Assembly: GCF_002797535.1 (NCBI RefSeq)
Contig: NZ_PGFD01000002.1
Span: 682,001 to 746,000 of the forward strand
DNA from: Chryseobacterium geocarposphaerae
Lineage (GTDB): Bacteria > Bacteroidota > Bacteroidia > Flavobacteriales > Weeksellaceae
Length of the DNA stretch: 64,000 nt
Reading direction: 5' to 3'
The position numbers and the translations under genes were made by a program. The notes beneath the pieces were generated by a model. That model saw only the letters and a list, made by a program, of their open reading frames with translations, was not told the DNA's origin and searched no databases. Every line of letters begins with the position of its first letter. Position 1 is the stretch's first letter. Positions 34,382 through 43,295 of this stretch are shown one piece after another.

Positions 34382-34756
34382 ATGTTTGCAATTGTAGAAA
34401 TAGCAGGGCTTCAATACAAAGTTGAGCAAGACCAAAAATTGTTTGTGAACCGTTTAGCAGGAGATAAAGGAGGTAAAGTATCTTTCGATAAAGTACTTCT
34501 TACTGTAAACGGAGCAATCACTGTAGGCGCCCCAGCTGTAAGCGGAATCACTGTAGAAGCAGAGATCCTTGATCATGTAAAAGCTGATAAAGTAATCGTT
34601 TTCAAAAAGAAAAGAAGAAAAGGTTACAAAGTGAAAAATGGTCACAGACAGTCATTAACTCAGATCAAAATCACTGGTATTACAGGATTTGACGGAGCTA
34701 AGAAAGAAACTAAAGCTAAAAAAGCTCCTAAGACTGAGGAGGTTAGCGCAGAATAA
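34382..34756 (+). CDS. rplU: 50S ribosomal protein L21
   Basis: A 124-residue ribosomal protein. It starts MFAIVEIAGLQYKVEQDQ, with the conserved FKKKRRKGYKVKNGHRQ rRNA-binding segment at about 74-95. The C-terminal part is a Lys/Glu extension (about 105-124) seen in many Bacteroidetes L21 proteins. L21 binds 23S rRNA. The L27 gene follows 30 bases later, the conserved order. Confidence 0.97.
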   Translation: MFAIVEIAGLQYKVEQDQKLFVNRLAGDKGGKVSFDKVLLTVNGAITVGAPAVSGITVEAEILDHVKADKVIVFKKKRRKGYKVKNGHRQSLTQIKITGITGFDGAKKETKAKKAPKTEEVSAE

Positions 34757-34786
34757 TTGTTAAACCACACAAAACCTTAAAATAAA

Positions 34787-35044
34787 ATGGCACATAAGAA
34801 AGGAGTTGGTAGTTCCAAAAACGGTAGAGAATCTCACTCTAAAAGATTAGGTGTAAAGATTTTCGGAGGTCAGGAAGCTATTGCTGGAAATATTATTGTT
34901 AGACAAAGAGGTACTCAACACCACCCAGGTGCAAACGTAGGGATCGGTAAAGACCATACTTTGTTCGCTTTAGTAGACGGTAAAGTAGTTTTCACTAAGA
35001 AAGCAAACAACAGATCTTTTGTATCTGTAGAAGCAAACGCATAA
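34787..35044 (+). CDS. rpmA: 50S ribosomal protein L27
   Basis: An 85-residue protein with the family start [19 protein letters not shown], then [10 protein letters not shown], and the middle [20 protein letters not shown]27 reaches the peptidyl transferase centre with its N-terminus. Here the N-terminus is directly AHKKG, with no cleaved extension of the Firmicutes type. It is followed by a strong terminator. Confidence 0.98.
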   Translation: MAHKKGVGSSKNGRESHSKRLGVKIFGGQEAIAGNIIVRQRGTQHHPGANVGIGKDHTLFALVDGKVVFTKKANNRSFVSVEANA

Positions 35045-35066
35045 TTTTAAGCATTTCATAAAAATA

Positions 35067-35098
35067 AAATCCTCAGCAAATTATTGCTGAGGATTTTT
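35067..35098. terminator. Terminator after rpmA
   Basis: AAATCCTCAGCAA pairs with TTGCTGAGGATTT around a short loop and is followed by six T. The facing gene at 35116 can use it as well. Confidence 0.9.
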
Positions 35099-35115
35099 TA
35101 TTTACAGAATCTTTT

Positions 35116-35943
35116 TTATTTTTTTATAAACTTGGAAGTGTTATTGGTTCCGTCGGAATACTGTACAGTTATGAAGTAGGTACCGGATTTTAAATGCTGA
35201 ATGGAAATCTGGTTCTTGGAGGATTTATTCTCTATTTTCATAAGCTTTCCGGATATGTCATGAATTCTTATGTCTGTAATCTCTTCTTTTGAGCTAATAT
35301 TTAAGATATCGCTTGCGGGATTGGGTGAGATCTTTAATTCTAAAGGCTTTTTATTTACTTCAGAAACTGCCAGGTTGCCCGCGCTTACTTTCAAATTATC
35401 AACATCCAGGCTGTAACCGTATTTTGCGACGCCTTCCAAAGCAATCTGGTACGTGGCCGAAGGATTGGGAAGAACAATAGGCCCGGAATTCGTCCATGAA
35501 GAGATATTGCTGTTGAAGGAGGTGATAAGTGTCCATGATCCGGAAGATGAGGTACGGTAATAAATATTCAGGATATTCTGGTCGGTTCCCCAAAGCATAT
35601 TTCTGTAATAGAAATCTAAAGTGGGGTTGGCTACTGAAGATAGGTTCATTACCGGACCGATGAATCTTGCTATAGCATCTCTTGTGTGTGATCTGGTATC
35701 AAATACGGCCATTTTAGAACCTTGATAAGCCCCGGTTGTTCCATAATACCCAACACTCGTTGTGGTTTGTATCGCCCAGAAAAGACCGCTGGGTACAGAA
35801 GTGTTGGTTCCTGCGATGTACTGACAGGTCCATTGAGAGGATGTTGGGGATGAGTCTTCAAAGGTTTCTGTCCAGGGATAGCTGGTCACTTGTGCGCTGG
35901 TAAGAGCAGCAGCAAACATAAAAGAATAAAGTAATTTGTTCAT
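35116..35943 (-). CDS. Secreted protein with choice-of-anchor/MAM-like fold and type IX sorting domain
   Basis: A 275-residue protein. The signal peptide is MNKLLYSFMFAAALTSAQ. Residues about 20-190 look like a jelly-roll of the choice-of-anchor J type: YPWTETFEDSSPTSSQW, KMAVFDTRSHTRDAIARF and LDFYYRNMLWGTDQNILNI. The last 80 residues (LELKISPNPASDILNI, IRIHDISGKLMKI, SKFIKK) are a type A T9SS sorting domain. It should be secreted or surface-attached and may bind a ligand or act with a protease. Position gives no clue, as the neighbours are rpmA and an outer-membrane protein. Confidence 0.85.
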   Translation of the reverse strand: MNKLLYSFMFAAALTSAQVTSYPWTETFEDSSPTSSQWTCQYIAGTNTSVPSGLFWAIQTTTSVGYYGTTGAYQGSKMAVFDTRSHTRDAIARFIGPVMNLSSVANPTLDFYYRNMLWGTDQNILNIYYRTSSSGSWTLITSFNSNISSWTNSGPIVLPNPSATYQIALEGVAKYGYSLDVDNLKVSAGNLAVSEVNKKPLELKISPNPASDILNISSKEEITDIRIHDISGKLMKIENKSSKNQISIQHLKSGTYFITVQYSDGTNNTSKFIKK

Positions 35944-36069
35944 AATCAGTATTTTATTTGTTCTAATTTATGAATTTTCATTGAATTAAAACAAATTGTT
36001 ATAAAAAAAATGAAATTATTTACTTTTCTTGAAAATTATTCTTGCTTTTAAATTAATTGGTGTATTTCT

Positions 36070-38613
36070 TTAAAATCCTACCTGGAAGCCTGCTTTAATG
36101 CCAAATGTTGAGATATCCGGTCTATCCAGATAATTCCCTCTCCAGTTGAAATCTACTCTGAAAATCCTAAGATTTCCAAAACCGATATTTTCAATTCCTA
36201 CACCATATTCGTAGTAAATATGTTCACTTGGTGCTGAATATTTAAATCCAGCCACATTGATCGCTTTGGATGCATCACTCAAAGTTCCGTATGCTCCTCT
36301 GATAAATGCAATTTCTCTTAATTTCAATTTCTTGATCAAAGGAATATAAGAAAGGATTTTACCGTTAAAATGATGCTCTAAATGAAGCGTTGTATAGGTG
36401 TCTGCTACAAATTCATAGTAATTAAGCTGGGCAAAAGTATTCTGAGCTAAACTGTAAGACTGATTTCCCGGAATTACATTTTGTAAAGCCAAAGGAACGG
36501 TGTCGAAGTTTTTTCCGGCTTCAAAATTCAATAATAATTTACCCCAGCTTCCGATCAGGATAGGCTTGTAGAACATGAATTGTAGCTTATTGTAGTTAAA
36601 GTCAGAACCAAATAAGCCTTCTATTCCTCTTGTGTATTTTAAAACGATCGTTGGTGCTAATGTTCCGTGTTCATATCTGTCGATACCGGTTTGCGAGAAC
36701 TTAGCTCCGGGTCTTGCGATTAAGCTTAACGTGATGTGCGAATCATTGGTTGTTTGTCTCAGATTTCCGTCTTTATAATACATTAAATTGAATTCTGAAG
36801 GATTAGCTGATTTAATGCTCTGCATCGTTCCATCCAGTCTGATTTGAAAATTTTTCCAGGGTTCGATGGCGGTGAAAACATTAGTTTGATTTACAGAGCT
36901 TAATGAAGCGTTTTCCCCTCTCGCAAAAAGGGTCGAAGAGGCGAAGGTTCTTGCCATAATTCCATCATCGTTGGTAAGCTGAACTCCCAATTGTAAAATA
37001 TCTCTTCTTGTTCCTGCTCCAATGGTAAATCTGTTCACTCTGTTGAACATGAATCTTGCTTCAGCTCCATATTTCACCTGCTGGTCTTTAAACCCATAAG
37101 CGGTGTAAAACTGAACTCTCCAAGGGTCGTTTCGGGTGAAATACGTTCTTGCTCCCAATCGGATTCGGTCGCCTTCCACTTCATTCTTTCCGTAAATAGA
37201 GAAAATAGGGCCTAAATCTATTCCTTTGACAACATTATAATATCCTGAACCTAAAGTTTCATACAGCTTTACAATTCGGTTGAATTTCGGGGTTTGCTGA
37301 AGCTTATCCAGCATGTCGTAAATTCCCTGTTCGCTTTTTGATAACGAGTCAGGTCTTGCTTTTAACCAATAGGCATCATCTTTATCAACAAATTTATCAT
37401 CATATTCTTCCTCCTTTCTTTTAAAAACATTGTCTTCGAGAGGTTTGTTGAACTGATATTCCGAATAATCAACAGATCTTTTGGCGATGATGCTTTTAGA
37501 GGTTTTCTTTTTGGAAAAAGGGGTCATTTCGATTTCCGTAACAAATTTTCTGGGTAAAAATGTGTTTTCGTCGGGATTGTCATATTCTAGTTCTGTAGAA
37601 ATTCCATTGATGAAATTGACATTGATTTTCTGTGTGGATTTTAAAATTGCCCCTAAAACGGCATAACTGTCTGTATCAATATAGAGATACCCCTGAAATG
37701 CTAAAACTTCAGTTCTTTTGGGTTGATAACGGATTTTAAAAGCTTTTTCTCCGCGAATGGAAATGGTGTCAACCAAATTATAATCATAGGTGCTGAAACC
37801 TGTTTCTCCGGCCGGACTTGGAAATCCAATGTCGAAATAATTTAAGGTATTATCATAAATATTAATATCACGATACAGGTTTTTCGCAGTTAAAGTAATG
37901 ATTTGATTGTCCTGAAATCCGGAAGTTTTTTGGGCAACTAAAAGTCTTTTGGTTCTTTTGGAAGGTTTGTTTTCCCCATAGTTTTCATAGATGGCTTCAT
38001 TCAGGAAAACGGGAAGTCCTATCTTTCCGCTTGCGGTAGAATCTTTATAATCGAAAATGAACTCAAGTTTATTGAAGATTTTTCTCTTCATGAATGCGCT
38101 GTCCAGATTATTGGCATCAAACTGAATTTTTTCATATTCTTTATAGGTGTAGGTATCAAATTTATCTAAACCATTGTTTCGTTTTCTTTCCCAGACTTTC
38201 TGCATGATGGCATAAGCCGGGTTTTCTTTTTTATTTTTGAATTTTGGACGTTCATTGTGAATCACTACCGCTTCAATATTGCTTACTTTTTCTGCAGACA
38301 TCTTGATGACCAAGTCCTGAAAACTTTCAGGGCTAATGTTGATGCTTTCTACAGCGTAATTCTTTTTTTGAAATTTAAGCTTATAGATGATTGTGTCAGA
38401 CTGTATACTGAAGTTTCCGGAAGATGTAGTCGTATAAGGAGTGTTGCTGTCGTTTATAAATATAGCTACGCCTGTAACAGGAGCATTGGTTTTTTCATCA
38501 ATAATCCTTCCGCTCGCAGAGTTTTGAGCCTGTAAAAAGCCGAAAAGAATAATGGAAAAATAAGAGAGATAATATTTAAAATTGTTCGTTAACATCATTT
38601 GTTTTTCAAGCAT
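36070..38613 (-). CDS. DUF5686 outer-membrane protein with carboxypeptidase-like domain
   Basis: An 847-residue protein. A signal segment (FKYYLSYFSIILFGFLQAQ) is followed by a carboxypeptidase D regulatory-like beta sandwich at about residues 32-110 (SGRIIDEKTNAPVTGVAIFI). The DUF5686 region covers the remainder, and its second half is rich in alternating strands, as in an outer-membrane barrel, ending in FGIKAGFQVGF. Its function is not known; relatives are common in Bacteroidetes. Two start codons are possible (MLEKQM and MMLTNN, residues 1 and 6). It is divergent from the hydrolase gene. Confidence 0.85.
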   Translation of the reverse strand: MLEKQMMLTNNFKYYLSYFSIILFGFLQAQNSASGRIIDEKTNAPVTGVAIFINDSNTPYTTTSSGNFSIQSDTIIYKLKFQKKNYAVESINISPESFQDLVIKMSAEKVSNIEAVVIHNERPKFKNKKENPAYAIMQKVWERKRNNGLDKFDTYTYKEYEKIQFDANNLDSAFMKRKIFNKLEFIFDYKDSTASGKIGLPVFLNEAIYENYGENKPSKRTKRLLVAQKTSGFQDNQIITLTAKNLYRDINIYDNTLNYFDIGFPSPAGETGFSTYDYNLVDTISIRGEKAFKIRYQPKRTEVLAFQGYLYIDTDSYAVLGAILKSTQKINVNFINGISTELEYDNPDENTFLPRKFVTEIEMTPFSKKKTSKSIIAKRSVDYSEYQFNKPLEDNVFKRKEEEYDDKFVDKDDAYWLKARPDSLSKSEQGIYDMLDKLQQTPKFNRIVKLYETLGSGYYNVVKGIDLGPIFSIYGKNEVEGDRIRLGARTYFTRNDPWRVQFYTAYGFKDQQVKYGAEARFMFNRVNRFTIGAGTRRDILQLGVQLTNDDGIMARTFASSTLFARGENASLSSVNQTNVFTAIEPWKNFQIRLDGTMQSIKSANPSEFNLMYYKDGNLRQTTNDSHITLSLIARPGAKFSQTGIDRYEHGTLAPTIVLKYTRGIEGLFGSDFNYNKLQFMFYKPILIGSWGKLLLNFEAGKNFDTVPLALQNVIPGNQSYSLAQNTFAQLNYYEFVADTYTTLHLEHHFNGKILSYIPLIKKLKLREIAFIRGAYGTLSDASKAINVAGFKYSAPSEHIYYEYGVGIENIGFGNLRIFRVDFNWRGNYLDRPDISTFGIKAGFQVGF

Positions 38614-38681
38614 TTAGCATAATCAAAAACCGTGCTGCTTTGCAAAGTGTTTAAAAGGTTTTGCGGTTGGTTTATAAAACT

Positions 38682-38690
38682 GCAAAGTTA
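38682..38690 (-). promoter_or_regulatory. -7 box of the DUF5686 gene
   Basis: The minus strand reads TAACTTTGC, matching TAnnTTTGC, about 69 bases before the start at 38613. I see no good TTTG partner at the usual distance. Confidence 0.4.
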
Positions 38691-38866
38691 ACGAAAATAA
38701 CGGTATTAATATTGTGGAAGGAAGAAGCTTTCTTTGAAGGAATAAAAGACCTATATTTTGTAGATCTTTTTTGCAGGGTTCGGATCAATGTGTGTGTCTG
38801 ATTGGCAATCAAGTTTTATTAATACTTAATTTAAAACAATTCTGACATTGTCTTTAATTAAATCCA

Positions 38867-38874
38867 TACATTTG
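38867..38874 (+). promoter_or_regulatory. -7 box candidate of the hydrolase gene
   Basis: TACATTTG fits TAnnTTTG, 31 bases before the ATG at 38906. A weak TCTG lies 22 bases upstream. The rest of the gap 38614-38905 shows nothing I can assign. Confidence 0.4.
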
Positions 38875-38905
38875 AACTGTTTAAAACCTTTAACCTTGAT
38901 CATTT

Positions 38906-39973
38906 ATGAACATTAAATTAACTATTTTCCTATTTTCATTCCTGCTTCCATTCTGGACCTCTGCACAAACAACAGATAATCTAAATAATACAATTCCTAC
39001 TCGTCAGATTCATGAAGAGCAATATGTTCCTATCAATGGTATTGAACAATGGGTAACCATTAACGGAAATCCTTCCAAGCCTGTTATTCTGTTTCTGCAC
39101 GGAGGACCTGGTAGTCCCATTACTCCCTATATTGATGTTTTGTATAAAGCTCTCGAAAAAGATTTTATCATTGTTCAATGGGACCAGCGCGGTTCCGGAA
39201 GGACATACGGACACAATAATCCTCCTGAAGAGTTGACACCGGAATATTTAAAAAACAATCCGCTCACTCTGGAGCAAATGACTAGCGATGGCATTGTGCT
39301 TTCCCGATATCTTTTACAACACCTTGGAAAGAAAAAAATTATTCTTTCCGGCACATCTTGGGGATCTGCTCTTGGAGTAAAAATAGCCACCAAAGCTCCT
39401 GAGCTTTTTTACGCGTATATGGGGCATTCTCAAATTGTAAATCCTAATTTTAGTACAGAAAGATATTCAAAGCTTTACAAAATGGCAGAGAACAGAAAGG
39501 ATAGTGACGCCTTACAAATATTAAACACAATTGGTAAGCCTCCTTATTCCAGTGCAAAAAATACAGGAATGCTTTATAGGGTAATCAAAAAATATGAAAA
39601 GGCAAATTCTACTCCCGCTCCGCAAAATTGGTTTGCTCTGGCTCCGGAATATAACAATGAAAAGGATAATAAAAATAGAGAAGACGGTGACGATTACTCG
39701 TTTGTCAATTTTGTTGGTGATCAGAAATTGGGCGTACAATCGATGGGAGTTTCTATCGACATGATGAAGGATAATTTAAATTTTAAAATTCCTGTTTACC
39801 TTATTCAGGGTGAAGAAGATATCCTGACTCCTAAAGAAATGTCCAAAAAGTATTTCGATGCTCTGAAGGCTCCTAAAAAAGAATACTTCTTATTGCCTAA
39901 AGCGGCGCACGGATTTAATCAGTCAGTTGTAGATACTCAATATAAAATATTCAGAAGTATAAAAACGAATTAA
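38906..39973 (+). CDS. Secreted alpha/beta hydrolase, proline iminopeptidase-like
   Basis: A 355-residue protein with a signal peptide (MNIKLTIFLFSFLLPFWTSAQ). Oxyanion motif HGGPGSP comes before QWDQRGSGRTYG, and the nucleophile Ser is in GTSWGSALG. A late Asp (IQGEEDILTP) and His (KAAHGFNQS) complete the triad. The HGGPG and QRGSG blocks are those of S33 proline iminopeptidases and related alpha/beta hydrolases. The signal peptide indicates a periplasmic or exported enzyme; the substrate cannot be read. Confidence 0.85.
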   Translation: MNIKLTIFLFSFLLPFWTSAQTTDNLNNTIPTRQIHEEQYVPINGIEQWVTINGNPSKPVILFLHGGPGSPITPYIDVLYKALEKDFIIVQWDQRGSGRTYGHNNPPEELTPEYLKNNPLTLEQMTSDGIVLSRYLLQHLGKKKIILSGTSWGSALGVKIATKAPELFYAYMGHSQIVNPNFSTERYSKLYKMAENRKDSDALQILNTIGKPPYSSAKNTGMLYRVIKKYEKANSTPAPQNWFALAPEYNNEKDNKNREDGDDYSFVNFVGDQKLGVQSMGVSIDMMKDNLNFKIPVYLIQGEEDILTPKEMSKKYFDALKAPKKEYFLLPKAAHGFNQSVVDTQYKIFRSIKTN

Positions 39974-40056
39974 GGAGATGGAGGGAGTAATGAAGGTTAT
40001 GTAAAATAGTTAATTTCTTTCCAGAATATGTGATGAATGTTTTTGCAGTGAAAATA

Positions 40057-40086
40057 AAAAAGACTTACATTTCTGTAAGTCTTTTT
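40057..40086 (-). terminator. Terminator of the first tRNA-Asn gene
   Basis: AGACTTACA and TGTAAGTCT pair around a TTTC loop (plus strand). A run of A precedes the stem on the plus strand, giving a T run on the minus strand, directly after the tRNA 3' end. Confidence 0.85.
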
Positions 40087-40087
40087 G

Positions 40088-40161
40088 CTCCTCCTGCTGG
40101 GCTCGAACCAGCGACCCTCTGATTAACAGTCAGATGCTCTAACCAACTGAGCTAAGGAGGA
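40088..40161 (-). tRNA. tRNA-Asn (anticodon GTT), copy 1
   Basis: On the minus strand 74 bases begin TCCTCCTTAGCTCAG and carry the anticodon loop CTGTTAA, so the anticodon is GTT for Asn. The T arm is GGTTCGAGCC and the acceptor stem TCCTCCT/AGGAGGA is complete, discriminator G. No CCA is encoded. It has its own promoter and terminator. Confidence 0.95.
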
Positions 40162-40182
40162 ATGTTCCTTTGTTTTAGTGGT

Positions 40183-40215
40183 GCAAATATAATATGAATA
40201 TTACGATTACACAAA
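40183..40215 (-). promoter_or_regulatory. Promoter of tRNA-Asn copy 1
   Basis: On the minus strand TTTG (40212-40215), 20 bases, TATATTTGC (40183-40191). A full consensus match placed 22 bases before the tRNA 5' end. Confidence 0.8.
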
Positions 40216-40324
40216 TTTTTATTTTAAAAATATTGAAAAAATTCCTTTGCTCATGGGGTTTTAAAGGCTATTTGATTATTTTTCAATAAATTAAGTTACC
40301 ATAAGGATTTAAAAAAGAGACATA

Positions 40325-40355
40325 AAAAAAGACTTACAGAAATGTAAGTCTTTTT
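40325..40355 (-). terminator. Terminator of the second tRNA-Asn gene
   Basis: The same stem as copy 1 (AGACTTACA/TGTAAGTCT) but with the loop GAAA instead of TTTC, i.e. the loop is reverse-complemented. A/T runs lie on both sides. Confidence 0.85.
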
Positions 40356-40357
40356 GG

Positions 40358-40431
40358 CTCCTCCTGCTGGGCTCGAACCAGCGACCCTCTGATTAACAGT
40401 CAGATGCTCTAACCAACTGAGCTAAGGAGGA
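40358..40431 (-). tRNA. tRNA-Asn (anticodon GTT), copy 2
   Basis: The 74-base sequence is identical to copy 1, with the anticodon GTT. It lies 270 bases from copy 1 and has its own matching promoter and terminator, so the whole unit, not only the tRNA, was duplicated in tandem. Confidence 0.95.
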
Positions 40432-40452
40432 ATGTCCTTTGTTTTAAGTGGT

Positions 40453-40485
40453 GCAAATATAGGACGAATATTTATACCCTACAAA
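40453..40485 (-). promoter_or_regulatory. Promoter of tRNA-Asn copy 2
   Basis: On the minus strand TTTG (40482-40485), 20 bases, TATATTTGC (40453-40461), identical in layout to the promoter of copy 1. Confidence 0.8.
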
Positions 40486-40512
40486 TATTTTTATTAAAAA
40501 TTTTTAAAAATA

Positions 40513-41859
40513 TTATAAGTTTCCGGTTAGTGCTTTGAAAATATCGCTTCCGAAAATCAGTAACATCAATCCTAACAGGAAGATAACACCTACCATCTGT
40601 GCATTTTCCAATACTTTTTGAGGAACAGGTTTTCCAACAATCATTTCATATAATGTGAAAATAACGTGTCCACCATCCAATCCTGGAATTGGGATTAAGT
40701 TCAAAAATGCCAACCAAACGGAGAACATTGCCGTAAAACTCCAGAAAGCAGTCCAGTTGATAGAGATGCTTCCGTCTTTCGATTGGTCTACCGGCATATT
40801 TTTAATGATAGCAAGAGGTCCTCCTACTTTTTTATACCCCTGTACTTTTTTGTTGAAGATTAATTTGAATTGTTTAACCTGATAAGTCAAACTCTCAATA
40901 CTTCTTGTAAAACCTCTTCCGATGGATTGTCCAAATGTGAAGTGTTGAGTACTTGCATATTTTTCCAATTGCTTATAAGAGGCAATACCGATTGTTCCTT
41001 CTTTTGAAACAGGAATACTTAAAGGTTGAACACTTCCGTTTCTTAGCACTTCGATATTAATTGGCTTTCCTGCGCTTTTTCCAACTGCAGCCTGAAATTC
41101 ATCATAATAATTGATTTTTTGTCCGTTTGCAGAAACTACCTGGTCGCCAACTTTTAAACCTGCTTCTGCTGTTTTAGGATTAATAATCGTGTCAATTACT
41201 GCGGCATATCTTGGCGTAAGGAATCCTTTAGGGTTTTCATCTTTAAAAGCAAGAGCTTTTCCGTCGTCATTAGTGTTAAAAGTGGTTTCTTTGCCGTTTC
41301 TTAAAACAGTAACCTGGTCACTTAATAAAATATCCAGAGATAGTTTATCTAAATTATTCTGAGTTTTTCCGTCTACTTTTAAGATCTTATCACCATCCTT
41401 GAAGCCCATTGCTTTTGCTACGTTGGTATAATGCATTGGAGTATCAACCTTCGTTGTGTCGAAAGTCGTTTCCCCGTTGAAGAAAGACAGACATCCGTAA
41501 ATAACCCAGGCTAAGAAGAAGTTCACTGTAACCCCGCCCAACATAATAATCAATCTTTGCCAAGCTGGTTTTGCCCTGAATTCCCAAGGCTGTGCAGGTT
41601 GCTTCAGTTGCTCGGTATCCATGCTTTCGTCTACCATTCCGGCAATTTTTACATATCCTCCGAAAGGAAGCCAGCCGATACCATATTCGGTTTCACCAAT
41701 TTTTTTCTTAACGATAGAGAACCACGGATCGAAGAATAGATAGAATTTTTCAACTTTGGTCTTAAACCATTTTGCAGGTAAGAAATGCCCAAGTTCGTGA
41801 AGGATTACCAAGATAGAAATGCTCAATATAAATTGAAACAGTTTGATTGCTATTTCCAT
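40513..41859 (-). CDS. rseP: Site-2 intramembrane protease RseP
   Basis: A 448-residue zinc protease of the inner membrane. HELGH is at residues 21-25 in the first helix. PDZ domains occupy the middle; one can be read in AEAGLKVGDQVVSANGQKIN. The second motif is LIPIPGLDGGHVIF near residue 390, and a final helix closes the protein. It cuts anti-sigma factors and signal-peptide remnants within the membrane. Its usual neighbour dxr is not visible here. A promoter lies directly upstream, overlapping the preceding terminator. Confidence 0.93.
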   Translation of the reverse strand: MEIAIKLFQFILSISILVILHELGHFLPAKWFKTKVEKFYLFFDPWFSIVKKKIGETEYGIGWLPFGGYVKIAGMVDESMDTEQLKQPAQPWEFRAKPAWQRLIIMLGGVTVNFFLAWVIYGCLSFFNGETTFDTTKVDTPMHYTNVAKAMGFKDGDKILKVDGKTQNNLDKLSLDILLSDQVTVLRNGKETTFNTNDDGKALAFKDENPKGFLTPRYAAVIDTIINPKTAEAGLKVGDQVVSANGQKINYYDEFQAAVGKSAGKPINIEVLRNGSVQPLSIPVSKEGTIGIASYKQLEKYASTQHFTFGQSIGRGFTRSIESLTYQVKQFKLIFNKKVQGYKKVGGPLAIIKNMPVDQSKDGSISINWTAFWSFTAMFSVWLAFLNLIPIPGLDGGHVIFTLYEMIVGKPVPQKVLENAQMVGVIFLLGLMLLIFGSDIFKALTGNL

Positions 41860-41881
41860 TAATGCTTTTTATGTTTAATTT

Positions 41882-41913
41882 GCAAAGGTAACAATTATCA
41901 AAACTATGCCAAA
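41882..41913 (-). promoter_or_regulatory. Promoter of rseP
   Basis: On the minus strand TTTG (41910-41913), 19 bases, TACCTTTGC (41882-41890). A full match 22 bases before the rseP ATG and directly beside the terminator of the upstream gene. Confidence 0.75.
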
Positions 41914-41943
41914 TAAAAAAGCTCCCCGAAACGAGAAGCTTTG
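41914..41943 (-). terminator. Terminator of the small outer-membrane protein gene
   Basis: On the minus strand AAGCTTCTCG pairs with CGGGGAGCTT, with a TTT loop, followed by TTTTTT. It ends one base from the rseP -33 box. Confidence 0.75.
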
Positions 41944-41963
41944 TCATATAATAAGATGATTTC

Positions 41964-42404
41964 TTACAGATTAATTGAAACTCCAAGGCTGCCATTGTTT
42001 CCGACTTCTGCAAAAACTCCGATTCTTTCAGTGAAAAAGTATCTTGCGCCGATGTGAGCCCCGATTCCGAAATCTTTCCCTAGAACTCCGACATCAACAC
42101 CTGGATAGATATCTAATTTCTCAGGCAACTGTAAAGCCTCTTTTAAATGGAAATTCAGTCTTCCGAAGATAAAAACATTATTATCGCTGTCATTATCCTT
42201 ATAATTATCAAAATAACCATTCAGGCCGGCTCCTATCGAGATTAAATTATTTAAACCGTAATCATAAGTCCCGGTAATTCCTGTTCCATATCCCCAAGCG
42301 CTTAATCCTGCGTTGATTTTCTGATCTCCCTTTCCTGTCCATGCCTGTGCGTTGGCTGTTGCTCCTGCAAAAACCAACGCCAACATAAAAACCAATTTCT
42401 TCAT
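41964..42404 (-). CDS. Small outer-membrane beta-barrel protein (DUF6646-like)
   Basis: A 146-residue protein. The signal peptide is MKKLVFMLALVFAGATANAQ. The rest consists of alternating strands rich in Gly, Tyr, Asn and Asp (NAGLSAWGYGTGITGTYDYG, ISIGAGLNGYFDNY, GIGAHIGARYFFTERIGVFAEVG), typical of an eight-stranded outer-membrane barrel. I think it belongs to the family DUF6646 of flavobacteria, from memory only. The function is unknown. It is a single gene with its own terminator. Confidence 0.75.
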   Translation of the reverse strand: MKKLVFMLALVFAGATANAQAWTGKGDQKINAGLSAWGYGTGITGTYDYGLNNLISIGAGLNGYFDNYKDNDSDNNVFIFGRLNFHLKEALQLPEKLDIYPGVDVGVLGKDFGIGAHIGARYFFTERIGVFAEVGNNGSLGVSINL

Positions 42405-42506
42405 AAATTTTACAATTTTATAGTATTATTAAAAACAATCCGTATCAAAAATAGAACCGAAATCATTGGAAAATCGTATTTTTAGTGAAGTTTTTTAACA
42501 AAGTTT

Positions 42507-43259
42507 ATGAAGATCACAGGACTGAATTTAGATATCATCTGGAAAAATAAAACAGCAAATTTTGAGCTTATAGAAAGAGAATTGCAAGATCAGGAAGTAG
42601 ATTTATTTCTACTTCCGGAAATGTTTTCGTCGGGATTTTGTATGGATGCATCTGAAGTTTCAGACCGAAATCAGGAGTCTTTAGAATTTTTAAAGAAAAT
42701 GTCTGAAGAAAAAAATGCAGCTTTTTGTGGGAGCGCTCCTGTGGAAGATGGTGGGAAATTTTACAACAGGATGTATTTTGTACAGCCAAATTCTCAGGTT
42801 GACTTCTATGATAAAAGGCATTTATTTTCTTTTTCAGGGGAAGATAAAGTGTATACTCCCGGAAAAGAGCGGGTAATTGTGAACTACAAAGGTTTCAGGA
42901 TTTTGTTGCAGGTTTGTTATGATCTTCGTTTTCCTGTTTTTGCAAGAAATAATAATGATTATGATGCCATTTTATATGTTGCCAACTGGCCTGAAAAAAG
43001 AGTAGGAGCCTGGGAACATTTACTGAAAGCAAGAGCCATTGAAAATTTATCTTTTGTCTTTGGACTAAACCGAATCGGAACAGACGGCAATAATCTGCTG
43101 TATCAGGAAAGCTCACATTGTTTTTTTGCAGACGGAAAAGAAATTACTCAAAAACAGGGAAATATTGTTTCCGCAGAATTAAATATGGAGGAATTGAAAG
43201 ACTTCAGAAATCATTTTCAGTTTTTAAATGACCGGGATTCTTTTTCAATAGAATTATAA
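42507..43259 (+). CDS. Nitrilase-superfamily omega-amidase (YafV-like)
   Basis: A 250-residue carbon-nitrogen hydrolase. The catalytic triad is Glu38 (LLPEMFSSGF), Lys103 (DFYDKRHLF) and Cys137 (LLQVCYDLRFPVF). KRHLFSFSGED and the EMFSSGF block are those of the YafV/Nit2 omega-amidases, which hydrolyse alpha-ketoglutaramate or alpha-ketosuccinamate. The exact substrate is inferred. It converges on trxA across a short hairpin. Confidence 0.87.
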   Translation: MKITGLNLDIIWKNKTANFELIERELQDQEVDLFLLPEMFSSGFCMDASEVSDRNQESLEFLKKMSEEKNAAFCGSAPVEDGGKFYNRMYFVQPNSQVDFYDKRHLFSFSGEDKVYTPGKERVIVNYKGFRILLQVCYDLRFPVFARNNNDYDAILYVANWPEKRVGAWEHLLKARAIENLSFVFGLNRIGTDGNNLLYQESSHCFFADGKEITQKQGNIVSAELNMEELKDFRNHFQFLNDRDSFSIEL

Positions 43260-43260
43260 A

Positions 43261-43294
43261 ATTAAGGCTAAGATTTCTCAACCTTAGCCTTAAT
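43261..43294. terminator. Hairpin between convergent amidase and thioredoxin genes
   Basis: ATTAAGGCTAAG (43261-43272) pairs perfectly with CTTAGCCTTAAT (43283-43294). T runs are weak on both sides, but its place between convergent stops suggests termination. Confidence 0.6.
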
Positions 43295-43295
43295 C

